64,000 nt of DNA from Bacteroidota bacterium (GTDB taxonomy: Bacteria > Bacteroidota > Bacteroidia > UKL13-3), in contig JAIXWW010000014.1 in NCBI GenBank assembly GCA_027491085.1, forward strand, positions 1-64,000, written 5' to 3'. Each line of letters begins with the position of its first letter. Positions within the stretch are counted from its first letter, which is position 1. The translations under genes were made by a program, and so were the position numbers. Below, in pieces: positions 54,333-63,259 of the stretch. The notes beneath the pieces are model-generated. The model searched no databases and was not told the DNA's origin. It was given only the letters and a program-made list of their open reading frames with translations.

Positions 54333-55565
54333 ATGTTTGATATAGATAAATGGCAAGAAATATTTGCGTCTATTAGCAAAAATAGACTCCGCACTTTCCT
54401 TACAGGATTTAGTGTGGCTTGGGGTATTTTTATGCTTATAGTTTTGCTAGGTGCTGGCAATGGTTTGGGAAATGGCGTAAAATTCCAATTCTCGCACGAT
54501 GCTGTGAATAGCGTTTGGTTCAATAACGGACGTACTTCGGTAGCTTACGATGGCATTCAACCAGGCAGAGATATAAAACTTACTAATCAAGATTACGAAG
54601 CCATTGGTAAAAGCGTAAAAACCATTGAACACCTTTCGCCAAGATTACAACTGTGGGATGTAAATCAATATAATTTTAAAAATCGTTATGGTAGCTTTAG
54701 CACCAAAGGTTGCAATTACGATATGATTTATGCTGAAAAAATTGAAGTGCAAAAAGGTCGATTTGTAAATGAATTAGACATAAAAGAATGCCGAAAAGTT
54801 TGTGCCATAGGCCAACAAGTAGTTGATGAATTATTCAAAACAGAAGAACCAGTTAATCAATTAATCAATATCAATAATATTCCATTTAAGGTAATTGGTG
54901 TTTTTAAAGATGCTGGTGGGCCTGAAGATAACAGAAGAGCATATATTCCAATAAGTACTTCTCAACGTGTGTTTGGAAACGATAATAAACTAGACCAAAT
55001 CATTTTTACTTTACCTGAATCGGATATGGATAAAAGCGAAACCATAAAAGATGAAGTTTATAAAGTATTGGCGCAAAAACATCATTTTGACCCAAAAGAC
55101 CAAAAAGCGGTTTTTGTTTGGAATAATGTAACTGAATTTAAGCGTATCATGGGTTTAATAAATGGCATTCAATTGTTTGTTTGGATTATAGGAATAGGTA
55201 CTTTAATTGCTGGAATTGTAGGTGTAAGTAATATTATGATGATTGTGGTAAAAGAACGCACCAAAGAAATTGGAATTAGAAAAGCATTAGGTGCCACACC
55301 GTTCAATATTATATCATTAATTATTCAAGAAAGTATTTTTATAACAGCGCTATCTGGTTATGTTGGAATGATGCTCGGAATTGGTGTATTGGAATTAGCT
55401 CAAAAATATATTCCCGATAGTGACTTTTTTAGAAAACCTGAAGTTGAATTTAAAGTAGTGATGGTAGCTTTGGGAGTATTGATATTAGCTGGACTTTTGG
55501 CAGGGTTTTTCCCCGCACGAAGAGCCGCAAAAATTGAACCTATTGAAGCCTTGAGAGCGGAGTAA
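54333..55565 (+). CDS. ABC transporter permease, MacB/FtsX type (first copy)
   Basis: This 410-residue inner-membrane protein has an N-terminal helix (about 20-45, TFLTGFSVAWGIFMLIVLLG), a periplasmic MacB_PCD domain and three C-terminal helices in the FtsX domain, with GVSNIMMIVVKERTKEIGIR near 295. The C-terminal AAKIEPIEALRAE is also characteristic. It pairs with the preceding ATPase. The second permease gene, with 30-40 percent similarity by eye, follows. Confidence 0.9.
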   Translation: MFDIDKWQEIFASISKNRLRTFLTGFSVAWGIFMLIVLLGAGNGLGNGVKFQFSHDAVNSVWFNNGRTSVAYDGIQPGRDIKLTNQDYEAIGKSVKTIEHLSPRLQLWDVNQYNFKNRYGSFSTKGCNYDMIYAEKIEVQKGRFVNELDIKECRKVCAIGQQVVDELFKTEEPVNQLININNIPFKVIGVFKDAGGPEDNRRAYIPISTSQRVFGNDNKLDQIIFTLPESDMDKSETIKDEVYKVLAQKHHFDPKDQKAVFVWNNVTEFKRIMGLINGIQLFVWIIGIGTLIAGIVGVSNIMMIVVKERTKEIGIRKALGATPFNIISLIIQESIFITALSGYVGMMLGIGVLELAQKYIPDSDFFRKPEVEFKVVMVALGVLILAGLLAGFFPARRAAKIEPIEALRAE

Positions 55566-55690
55566 ATTGGCTTCTGGCAACTAGCCTCTAGCCACTGGCA
55601 AAAAACAATTAGTTCTAAATGATTACATAAACAAAAATAGAATAAAATAATTGGCTAGGTTCCAGAGGCCAGCAGCTAGCAGCAAAAAAA
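55566..55690. repeat. GGCTAG/CCACTGGC dispersed repeat between the two permease genes
   Basis: TTGGCTTCTGGCAACTAGCC with CTCTAGCCACTGGC at 55567-55601 is a reverse-complement relative of GCCAGTGGCCAGAAGCT at 57284-57300 on the far side of the second permease gene. A second related unit, GGCCAGCAGCTAGCAGC, lies at 55667-55683. The two elements flank the second permease in inverted orientation. Confidence 0.55.
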
Positions 55691-55697
55691 AATAACC

Positions 55698-56945
55698 TTG
55701 GAAAAACTAAAAGAAATATATCAAACGCTTAGTAAAAATAAACTAAGAACTGCCTTAACTGCCTTTGGGGTGTTTTGGGGTATTTTTATGTTGATTATTA
55801 TGCTAGGTTCTGGACATGGTTTGGAAAATGGTGTTACCGAATCGTTTGGTGGCACTGCTAAAAATGCGGTTTACATGTGGACTCAACAAACTTCAATAGC
55901 TTATAAAGGTTTACCTCGCGGAAGAACTTTCGATTTTAAGGTAGAAGATATACAAGCCATAAAAGACAATATTCCTGAATTGGCAGTTATTGCTCCTGCT
56001 GCGCAATTAGGCGGTTACCGGGGCGAAAATAATGTTAGCAGAGGAAAATTTACTGGGGCATTTACCGTTCGTGGCGATTATCCTGACACCAAATTAATTC
56101 AAACTTTTAAAATTGTTGAAGGACGTTTTTTAAACGAATTAGATATAAAAGAACGCAGGAAAGTTTGTGTGATTGCACCCAGAGTTATGGAGATTTTATT
56201 TCCTAAAAATGAAGCACCACTGAATAAATATATTCAAGTAAATGGTATTTATTTTAAAGTAATTGGCACCTTAAAAGCCGATAATAGTGGCGATGATGTG
56301 CAAGAAAAACTGCAAACCATTTATATTCCATTTACTACTTTTCAAAATGCCTTTAACTTTGGTGGTAAAATTGGTTGGTTTACTTTAACAGCCAAACCTG
56401 CTTACTCGGCTTCTTTAGTAGAAGAAAAAATAAAAACATTATTGAAAAACCGCCATCATATTTCACCAGCCGATGACAGAGCCATTGGTACTTGGAACAG
56501 CGAAAAGGAGTTTAAAAAATTAATGGGTTTATTCCGAGGCATAGAATTGTTGGTTTGGATTGTAGGCATTGGAACTTTATTAGCTGGGGTAATTGGGGTA
56601 AGTAATATTATGCTCATTATAGTAAAAGAACGAACCAAAGAAATTGGCGTTCGCAGGGCACTTGGAGCTACTCCAATAAATATTATGAGCCAAGTTATTG
56701 CTGAAAGTATTTTGCTTACCTCAATAGCAGGTTATATTGGTTTGGTTTGTGGTGTATTTGCATTAGAGGCTGTAAGTGCTGCAATAAAAGGGCAAGAAAG
56801 TGGCATGTTTCAAAACCCGGGAGTAGATATTATTATTGCCATAAAAGCATTAGCTATATTAATTGTTTCAGGTGCATTAGCTGGCATTATTCCTGCACAA
56901 AAAGCAGTTAATATTAGTCCAGTGGAAGCATTGAGAACGGAGTAA
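55698..56945 (+). CDS. ABC transporter permease, MacB/FtsX type (second copy)
   Basis: This 415-residue protein has the same plan as its neighbour: helix 1 (ALTAFGVFWGIFMLIIMLG), a periplasmic domain and an FtsX domain with GVSNIMLIIVKERTKEIGVR. It ends VNISPVEALRTE. The start must be TTG at 55698, because a TAG lies in frame at 55677 and no ATG follows before the first helix. It probably forms a heterodimer with the first permease on a single ATPase type. It is flanked by inverted repeats. Confidence 0.88.
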   Translation: MEKLKEIYQTLSKNKLRTALTAFGVFWGIFMLIIMLGSGHGLENGVTESFGGTAKNAVYMWTQQTSIAYKGLPRGRTFDFKVEDIQAIKDNIPELAVIAPAAQLGGYRGENNVSRGKFTGAFTVRGDYPDTKLIQTFKIVEGRFLNELDIKERRKVCVIAPRVMEILFPKNEAPLNKYIQVNGIYFKVIGTLKADNSGDDVQEKLQTIYIPFTTFQNAFNFGGKIGWFTLTAKPAYSASLVEEKIKTLLKNRHHISPADDRAIGTWNSEKEFKKLMGLFRGIELLVWIVGIGTLLAGVIGVSNIMLIIVKERTKEIGVRRALGATPINIMSQVIAESILLTSIAGYIGLVCGVFALEAVSAAIKGQESGMFQNPGVDIIIAIKALAILIVSGALAGIIPAQKAVNISPVEALRTE

Positions 56946-57308
56946 AAGTTGATTGAAATAAATGCGAAGTGCGAAATGAACAAAAATGCGGAGTCAATTA
57001 AATAGTTCGAATAAAAAGTTGCGGGAACAATTCCCCCTTGTGCGTTGGTATGTGAGTAAGCGAAGGGGGTTAGGGGGATGTAATTAATAAATTCGAAACT
57101 CGAATAACGAAATTCGAAAAATAGGTCACTAAGCGAAGTTCAATAACTATCGTACGAAGTGAAGCAATTTTGAATAAAGAATATTGAAGTATAGTATCAA
57201 TTGCCGTTTGGCGGTTACTGAGCTTGTCGAAGTATAGCCAACGGACAAAAAAATAATAAAAATAAATAGGCCAATAGCGAGCAGCCAGTGGCCAGAAGCT
57301 ATAAAAAC
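56946..57308. other. 363-bp intergenic region made of dispersed repeats
   Basis: No gene is seen. In order it holds GCGAAGTGCGAAAT-type and TTCGAAT motifs and a C-rich/G-rich inverted pair (CCCCCTT at 57033-57039 with AAGGGGG at 57063-57069). An ATTCGAAACTCGAATAACG run lies near 57091. CCGTTTGGC/GCCAACGG (57204-57212/57237-57244) encloses TGAGCTTGTCGAAG (57219-57232). The GCCAGTGGC repeat at 57284-57300 is last. A GTG inside that repeat opens the next frame but is not its start. Confidence 0.6.
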
Positions 57309-58403
57309 ATGAAAAAAATAATTAGAACATTGGTATTTGTGGCACTTGGTGCTTTGTTTGTGTACACCATTTATTACTTGTATAATAAAAACCAAGAAAA
57401 GCCAACGGTATTTAAAACCACTCAAGCTTTTGAAACCGATATTGTTAAAAAAACTTTAGCTACAGGAAGCATTGTGCCTCGTAGAGAAATCAATATCAAA
57501 CCTCAGGTTTCGGGTATTATTGAAAAAATATTTGTGGTAGCAGGCACGCATGTAAGCAAAGGCGATATGATTGCACGTATAAAAATTATACCCAACATGA
57601 TTAATTTAGCCAATGCCGAAAGCCGTATTACACGTGCTAAATTGGCTTTAGATAATGCAAAAATTGATTTTGAGAGAAACCAAAAAATGTTTGATCAAAA
57701 AATGATTTCTCTATCGGAATACCAACCTTTTGCCTTGGCATACAAAAATGCTAAAGAGGAACTTGAAGCAGCCGAAAATAACATTGCTTTGATTAAAGAA
57801 GGTGTGAGTAAGTCGGGCGGAAAAGTTACCAATACCATTGTGCGCAGCACCATTGATGGAATGATTTTGGATATTCCGGTTAAAGAAGGTGGAAGCGTAA
57901 TTGAAAGTAATAATTTTAACGAAGGAACTACAATTGCCTCCATAGCCGATATGGGCGAAATGATTTTTGACGGTAAAGTAGATGAAAGTGAAGTGGGAAA
58001 AATTAAACCAGGAATGGACTTAATTTTAACCATTGGCGCTTTAGATACTGTAAAATTCAACGCCAATTTAGAATACATAGCACCAAAAGGAGTGAAAGAA
58101 AACGGGGCCATTCAGTTTCAAATAAAAGCAAAAGTAAACTTACAAAAAGGCGTGTTTTTACGTGCGGGTTATAGTAGCACAGCTGATATAGTTTTAGCTA
58201 AAAAAGAAAAAGTATTGGCCTTGGCCGAGGGTGTTTTGCAATTTGAAAACAATAAAACTTTTGTAGAAGTAGAAACTGCCCCACAAACATTTGAAAAACG
58301 CTATTTACAAACAGGCCTTAGCGATGGAATTAACATCGAAATTTTAGGTGGAATAAAAAAAGAAGATAAAATTAAAGACCCAAATGTGGAGAAGGTGGAG
58401 TGA
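57309..58403 (+). CDS. Efflux periplasmic adaptor (membrane-fusion protein, HlyD/MacA type)
   Basis: This 364-residue protein has an N-terminal membrane anchor (IIRTLVFVALGALFVYTIYY). A biotinyl-lipoyl half-motif (VPRREINIKPQVSGIIEKIF) is split by an alpha-hairpin (about 95-175, coiled-coil pattern), and the second half follows (RSTIDGMILDIPVKEG). A beta-barrel domain completes it. It would link the MacB-type permeases to an outer-membrane channel. The start is ATG 57309; the frame extends to a GTG in the upstream repeat. No TolC homologue is in the window. Confidence 0.88.
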   Translation: MKKIIRTLVFVALGALFVYTIYYLYNKNQEKPTVFKTTQAFETDIVKKTLATGSIVPRREINIKPQVSGIIEKIFVVAGTHVSKGDMIARIKIIPNMINLANAESRITRAKLALDNAKIDFERNQKMFDQKMISLSEYQPFALAYKNAKEELEAAENNIALIKEGVSKSGGKVTNTIVRSTIDGMILDIPVKEGGSVIESNNFNEGTTIASIADMGEMIFDGKVDESEVGKIKPGMDLILTIGALDTVKFNANLEYIAPKGVKENGAIQFQIKAKVNLQKGVFLRAGYSSTADIVLAKKEKVLALAEGVLQFENNKTFVEVETAPQTFEKRYLQTGLSDGINIEILGGIKKEDKIKDPNVEKVE

Positions 58404-58516
58404 TTATTTACGAAAACTTCCTTATATAATTACTAGATACAAACACGATAAATATTATTACCATGCAACATTATTTGTTGTAGTATTGTCTAAACATGTA
58501 ACCGTTAGTAAATGAT

Positions 58517-59098
58517 ATGAAAAAATTTAGTTCAATAGTATTAATTGGTCTGTTGGTTTTTTTCTCCTCATGCAAAAAAACTGAACCAAATTGCAACGGA
58601 AATGTAGAGATAAAAGGTAACAATCACTTGGTTGATGTGAGTATATTAAAAACTGTTCCTCAAATGCTGGACAGTTTGGCAAAGTACCACAATTTACAGG
58701 CCGCTAGCATTGTGGATGATGAATACATGACTAGTGTAACTTGTAATTATTTTTACAATGACTTAATAGTGTTTGGTGCAAGTTACGAATTAACCAAAAG
58801 TAAAAAATTTGGCTATTTTGATTGTTTTGATTATAGACCCAAAGTGACCCTTCCAACTAATTTGGCCCAAAATATTGATAATATAAAAGCAATCGAAATA
58901 GCTAAAAAAGCAATTAATTTAGAACCAACTTGTTTAACATCCCAACTTGGATATGCTTATCAAGAAACTAGTGTTATTGAAAAGCCTAGCAGCTATAAAT
59001 TAGTTTGGAATATAAAAAGTGGCAGTGCCTACGTTATTGTTGATGCTGGCAATGGTAATGTTTACTCCAAATTTGATGGTAGATTTACCATTAAATAA
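58517..59098 (+). CDS. Lipoprotein of unknown function
   Basis: This 193-residue protein has a lipoprotein signal (SIVLIGLLVFFSSCKK, lipobox Cys near 19). A small mixed domain follows, with LDSLAKYHNLQAASIVDD and PSSYKLVWNIKSGSAYVIVD-like strands that recall a PepSY-type fold near the C-terminus. I recognise no family. It stands alone between the MacAB-type operon and the repair gene. Confidence 0.6.
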   Translation: MKKFSSIVLIGLLVFFSSCKKTEPNCNGNVEIKGNNHLVDVSILKTVPQMLDSLAKYHNLQAASIVDDEYMTSVTCNYFYNDLIVFGASYELTKSKKFGYFDCFDYRPKVTLPTNLAQNIDNIKAIEIAKKAINLEPTCLTSQLGYAYQETSVIEKPSSYKLVWNIKSGSAYVIVDAGNGNVYSKFDGRFTIK

Positions 59099-59275
59099 TT
59101 GATAATTCAAATTGGGGTGTAAAAAATTGATCATTACTACTTCAAAAAATCTATTAGAACATTAAACATATTATTTTCCTTTCGAACACAAGTTTGAAGT
59201 AATAAAACAATCTTAGCAATATTCAGATTTTAAAAACCTTTCCTTATTATTATTATTGCTCTGCAATTAGGAAAA

Positions 59276-60127
59276 ATGAACGAGCAAAATATACTGAATT
59301 ACCAGCGCATTGCAGCAGCTATTGAATTTATAAAAACAAATTTCAAGGCACAGCCATCGTTAGAACAAATAGCAGCAGCAGTTCATTTAAGTCCTTTTCA
59401 TTTTCAACGTTTATTTGCTGAATGGGCTGGAACTAGCCCTAAAAAATTTTTACAGTATATAAGTATTGAACATGCTAAATATTTATTAGGTACAAAACAG
59501 CAAACACTATTTAATACTGCCTTAGAAACGGGTTTTTCAAGTACCAGTGTGCTCCATAATTTGTTTGTAAAAATAGAAAGTATGACACCTGCAGAGTATA
59601 AAAATGGAGGTAAAAATTTAGTAATTGATTATAGTTTTGAAAGTAGCCCATTTGGCTCTTTAATAATTGCATCAACTCCTAAAGGAATCTGTTATATAGC
59701 TTTTGTGGAGAATGAGGAGACGTCTGTTAATTTACTTCGTACCCAATTTCCTGCTGCGAGTTTTGTTTTTAATAAAGTAAATTTTCATAAACAAGTTAAA
59801 CATTTTTTTGAATCTAATTTAGGTAATCAAGGTTATATAAAACTTCATTTAAAAGGAACAGATTTTCAGCTTAAAGTGTGGGAGGCTCTGTTGAAAATTC
59901 CATTTGGAGAGCTAAGTACTTATGGTCAGTTAGCGAAAAAAATAAATAACCCAAATGCTTCAAGAGCAGTTGGGACAGCCATTGGTAGTAATCCAATAGC
60001 ATTCATTATTCCGTGTCATAGAGTTATACAAGCTTCAGGTTTGGTAGGAGGGTACATGTGGGGAAGTACACGTAAAACTGCCATAATAGGATGGGAGAGT
60101 GCAATTAATGAAAACGAAAAAAAATAA
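59276..60127 (+). CDS. AraC-type regulator fused to O6-methylguanine-DNA methyltransferase
   Basis: This 283-residue fusion has an AraC/XylS helix-turn-helix at about 10-105 (PSLEQIAAAVHLSPFHFQRL, SPKKFLQYISIEHAKYLL). An Ogt domain follows at about 115-275, with the alkyl-acceptor cysteine in IIPCHRVIQASGLVGGY. The Ada N-terminal zinc domain that senses phosphotriesters is missing. It repairs O6-methylguanine irreversibly and could regulate its own gene. The MmcQ/YjbR gene follows by 26 bases. Confidence 0.9.
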   Translation: MNEQNILNYQRIAAAIEFIKTNFKAQPSLEQIAAAVHLSPFHFQRLFAEWAGTSPKKFLQYISIEHAKYLLGTKQQTLFNTALETGFSSTSVLHNLFVKIESMTPAEYKNGGKNLVIDYSFESSPFGSLIIASTPKGICYIAFVENEETSVNLLRTQFPAASFVFNKVNFHKQVKHFFESNLGNQGYIKLHLKGTDFQLKVWEALLKIPFGELSTYGQLAKKINNPNASRAVGTAIGSNPIAFIIPCHRVIQASGLVGGYMWGSTRKTAIIGWESAINENEKK

Positions 60128-60153
60128 CTAATTTGCAATAAATTATTATAAAA

Positions 60154-60510
60154 ATGAATATTGAATACTTACGCGATTACTGTATCAATAAAAAAGGTGT
60201 AGAGGAAACTTTTCCTTTTGATAATGATACATTGGTTTTTAAAGTAATGGGGAAAATGTTTGCATTAACATCTTTAGTTAATCCCACCAGTGTCAATTTA
60301 AAATGTGATCCAGAGAAAGCCATTGAGTTACGAGGTAGTTATGATGCTATAAAACCAGGCTTTCACATGAGTAAAACACATTGGAATACCATTGATTACA
60401 ACGGTGATGCTAACGACCAATTAATACTTGAATTAGTTGACCATTCTTATCAAATGGTAATAGCAGGACTTACTAAAAAACAAAAATTGGAGTTAGAAAA
60501 CTTAACATAA
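60154..60510 (+). CDS. MmcQ/YjbR family protein
   Basis: This 118-residue protein matches the MmcQ/YjbR family (CyaY-like fold, putative DNA-binding). It has YLRDYCINKKGVEETFPFDN at the N-terminus, LKCDPEKAIELRGSYDAIKP in the middle and HMSKTHWNTIDYNGD later. The function is unknown. It follows the Ogt-type gene on the same strand and shares the terminator at 60513 with the convergent asnS. Confidence 0.88.
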   Translation: MNIEYLRDYCINKKGVEETFPFDNDTLVFKVMGKMFALTSLVNPTSVNLKCDPEKAIELRGSYDAIKPGFHMSKTHWNTIDYNGDANDQLILELVDHSYQMVIAGLTKKQKLELENLT

Positions 60511-60512
60511 AA

Positions 60513-60543
60513 AAGGCCATCATTTCTGATAGCCTTAATTTTT
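60513..60543. terminator. Shared terminator between the MmcQ/YjbR gene and asnS
   Basis: AAGGCCATCA (60513-60522) pairs with TGATAGCCTT (60527-60536) with one internal mismatch and a TTTC loop, flanked by A and T runs. It serves convergent genes. Confidence 0.75.
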
Positions 60544-60551
60544 ATAAATCT

Positions 60552-62075
60552 CTATGGTAATAAACGTCCATACATTCTAGGGAATGGAATACTTTCGCGA
60601 ACGTGTGGTAATTTACAAATCCAAGTTACCAAACGCTCTAAACCTAAACCAAAACCTGCATGAGGCACACTTCCGTATCTGCGTAAATCTAAATACCACT
60701 CAAAGGCTTCCATTGGAAGTTCGTGTTCGTTAATTTTACCAATTAATAAATCAGTATCAGTTTCACGTTCGCCACCACCAACTATTTCACCATAACCTTC
60801 AGGTGCTAATACATCTACTCCGCGAGCAAATTTAGCATTTTCAGGATCGCGTTTTAAGTAAAATGCTTTTACTGCATGTGGCCAATTGTAAACCATAACA
60901 GGTACATCAAATAAACGAGTTAAAACAGTTTCATCGCTTCCACCAAAATCGTTTCCGTATTCAAAGTTTCTAGCCGATTCTAACCAACCTGGAATATTAC
61001 GTTCTTGCTCTTCTAAATCCTTTAACTCTTGTTTTAACTTATCAATTTTTGCTTGGTTAAAACCAATTTCTCCTTTTTTCATGCCAGGAGTTTTAATTCT
61101 TTCTTCGCGTTCAGCTATTTCAGCATTTACCTCTACTATTTTAGCTTGCACTTGAGCCAATTCATCTTCTAAAGATTTAATAGAGTTTTGTCCGTTTACA
61201 TCTTGCTCACCTTTAATAATACGAACTGCCTCATCATAAGTTAAACGAGGGAAAGGCCTAACAATTTGCTCTAAAACAGTGGTGTCTCTTCCTACCATTT
61301 CTAGTTCAGCTTTGCAATTTGCCAAAACATTCGAAACCACAAAACGCAAGAAATTTTCAATAACATCCATGTTTTGGAAAATATCGTAAAACACCATTTC
61401 AGGTTCTATCATCCAAAACTCCGATAAATGCCTACGTGTTTTCGATTTTTCAGCTCTAAAAGTTGGTCCAAATGTGTAAATTTTACCCATAGCAAAAGCC
61501 ATTGCCTCGCCATAAAGCTGACCACTTTGACTTAAATAGGCAGTATCGCCATAAAATTCGGTTTCAAATAAATTGGTTGTTCCTTCGCAGGCATTACCTG
61601 TAAATAAAGGCGCATCCATTTGAACAAAACCTTCGTTTTGGAAAAACTGATGTATAGAAAAAATAATTTGATTTCTAATTTTCATAATAGCCCACTGACG
61701 TTGGCTACGTAACCACAAATGGCGTTTGTCCATTAAAAAATCAACCCCATGTTCTTTTTTCGAAATTGGGTATTCATCGGCTACTGAAATTACTTTTACA
61801 TTACTTGCTTGAATTTCGTATCCACCAATTTGTTTTTCATCTTTTCTAACGCTTCCTGTTATTTCAATTGATGTTTCAATTGATATTTTTTTACATTCGT
61901 TAAATACCTCTTCGCTAACGCTATCGGCACTAACCACGCATTGGCACCATCCTGTACCATCGCGTAAAATTATAAAATAAATTCCTTTACTATCTCTGCG
62001 GTTGCTTGCCCAACCTTTTAGTGTAACTTCTTTTCCTTCGTAATCTTTTAAGTCTTTAATCAAAAATGCTTGCAT
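60552..62075 (-). CDS. asnS: Asparagine--tRNA ligase with coiled-coil insertion
   Basis: This 507-residue class II synthetase charges tRNA-Asn. It has an N-terminal OB-fold (VTLKGWASNRRDSKGIYFII), motif 2 region FRAEKSKTRRHLSEFWMIEP and motif 3 GFGLGLERLVTWICKLPHVR. Residues about 295-365 form a charged coiled coil (SLEDELAQVQAKIVEVNAEI and onward to QELKDLEEQERN) inserted just before the EYGNDFGGSDE active-site segment. The usual bacterial enzyme is about 40 residues shorter. A -7 element lies at 62108-62115. Confidence 0.96.
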   Translation of the reverse strand: MQAFLIKDLKDYEGKEVTLKGWASNRRDSKGIYFIILRDGTGWCQCVVSADSVSEEVFNECKKISIETSIEITGSVRKDEKQIGGYEIQASNVKVISVADEYPISKKEHGVDFLMDKRHLWLRSQRQWAIMKIRNQIIFSIHQFFQNEGFVQMDAPLFTGNACEGTTNLFETEFYGDTAYLSQSGQLYGEAMAFAMGKIYTFGPTFRAEKSKTRRHLSEFWMIEPEMVFYDIFQNMDVIENFLRFVVSNVLANCKAELEMVGRDTTVLEQIVRPFPRLTYDEAVRIIKGEQDVNGQNSIKSLEDELAQVQAKIVEVNAEIAEREERIKTPGMKKGEIGFNQAKIDKLKQELKDLEEQERNIPGWLESARNFEYGNDFGGSDETVLTRLFDVPVMVYNWPHAVKAFYLKRDPENAKFARGVDVLAPEGYGEIVGGGERETDTDLLIGKINEHELPMEAFEWYLDLRRYGSVPHAGFGLGLERLVTWICKLPHVRESIPFPRMYGRLLP

Positions 62076-62107
62076 GTATCAATAAGTCTCTTTAGTATAA
62101 TTAGGTA

Positions 62108-62115
62108 CAAAAGTA
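62108..62115 (-). promoter_or_regulatory. Putative -7 element of asnS
   Basis: On the minus strand this reads TACTTTTG, an exact TAnnTTTG match, 32 bases before the asnS ATG. No -33 box is seen at the expected spacing. Confidence 0.45.
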
Positions 62116-62313
62116 ATTTATTTTAAGCTATTAGCCATAAAGTTTACATTTAGTTTTGTGGTTTGTGTAATTTCTTGTCATACTTCAATAATTTGTAATT
62201 GGTAGCCAAACCATTGTTTTAATCAAAAAATTAGTTTATTGCTTTTTGTAATTTATTAAAAACAAGCATTTAAAGGGTGCTTTTTACCCAATTTATTTAA
62301 AAAAAATTTACCA

Positions 62314-63240
62314 ATGAAAAAAGTTATTTTGTCAGCTTTAGCTGCGTTTTTTGTATCTATTGCTGGCTTTGCCCAAGAAATAGACAGCACCCAAATTTGG
62401 GCCGATTTAGTAGAATCTAACTTAAAGTACGAAACTGGAGTTATTGATTTAAAAGATGGAAATGCAAAACTTACAGTTCCACGAGGCTTTAAATTTTTAG
62501 ACAAAGAACAAAGTATTTATGTTCTTACCGAACTTTGGGGAAACCCAGTAGATAGTAGCACTTTAGGAATGTTGGTGCCTGAAAATAGAGGTGTTGTTGG
62601 TGCAAAAAGTTGGGCTTTTACCATTAGTTACGATGCAATGGGTTATGTAAAAGATGACGATGCAGACGATATTGATTACAATGAACTGTTAAAAGAACAA
62701 CAAAAAGAATTTGAAGAAGCTAATCCTGAAAGAGTTAAAGCGGGTTATCAACCAATTCAATTTGTAGGTTGGGCATCAACTCCGTTTTACGATAAAAACA
62801 AAAAAGTTTTGCATTGGGCAAAAGAATTAAAATTTGGAACCGATAGCTTGAGTACTTTAAATTACAACTTACGTGTTTTAGGTCGTAAGGGTATTTTTAT
62901 GTTAAATGCAGTTGCTTCCATTGATGAATTAAATGAAGTTAAATCGACAATTGATAAAGTAATTACCAGTGTAGAGTTTAATGAAGGTAGCAGGTATGCT
63001 GATTTTGACTCAAATATTGATGAAGTAGCAGCTTGGACAATTGGAGGATTAGTAGCAGGTAAAATTTTGGCTAAAGTTGGAATTTTTGCTGTGTTGGCTA
63101 AGTTTGGTAAAGTTATTATTTTGGGTTTAATAGCAGCTGGTGGATTTATTTGGAGATTAATTACTGGTAAACGTAAAAAGAATGACGATGAAAATAACGA
63201 TGCTTCAAGCAATATTGAAGATGCAAAAGTAATTGAATAA
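62314..63240 (+). CDS. DUF2167 membrane-anchored protein
   Basis: This 308-residue protein has a signal peptide (about 1-20, ending AGFAQ). The DUF2167 domain follows, with LTVPRGFKFLDKEQSIYVLT, the acidic GYVKDDDADDIDYNELLKEQ and VGWASTPFYDKNKKVLHWAK. A C-terminal hydrophobic segment (about 245-283) precedes a basic-acidic tail. DUF2167 proteins are membrane proteins of unknown role found across proteobacteria and Bacteroidota. The gene is monocistronic with its own terminator. Confidence 0.85.
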   Translation: MKKVILSALAAFFVSIAGFAQEIDSTQIWADLVESNLKYETGVIDLKDGNAKLTVPRGFKFLDKEQSIYVLTELWGNPVDSSTLGMLVPENRGVVGAKSWAFTISYDAMGYVKDDDADDIDYNELLKEQQKEFEEANPERVKAGYQPIQFVGWASTPFYDKNKKVLHWAKELKFGTDSLSTLNYNLRVLGRKGIFMLNAVASIDELNEVKSTIDKVITSVEFNEGSRYADFDSNIDEVAAWTIGGLVAGKILAKVGIFAVLAKFGKVIILGLIAAGGFIWRLITGKRKKNDDENNDASSNIEDAKVIE

Positions 63241-63259
63241 TTATTTTACATTATTTCTT

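Noticed and set aside
53570..57000. LolCDE lipoprotein-release system instead of a MacAB-type exporter
   Set aside because: The permeases alone could fit either, but the following membrane-fusion protein and the MacB_PCD-type periplasmic domain favour MacAB.
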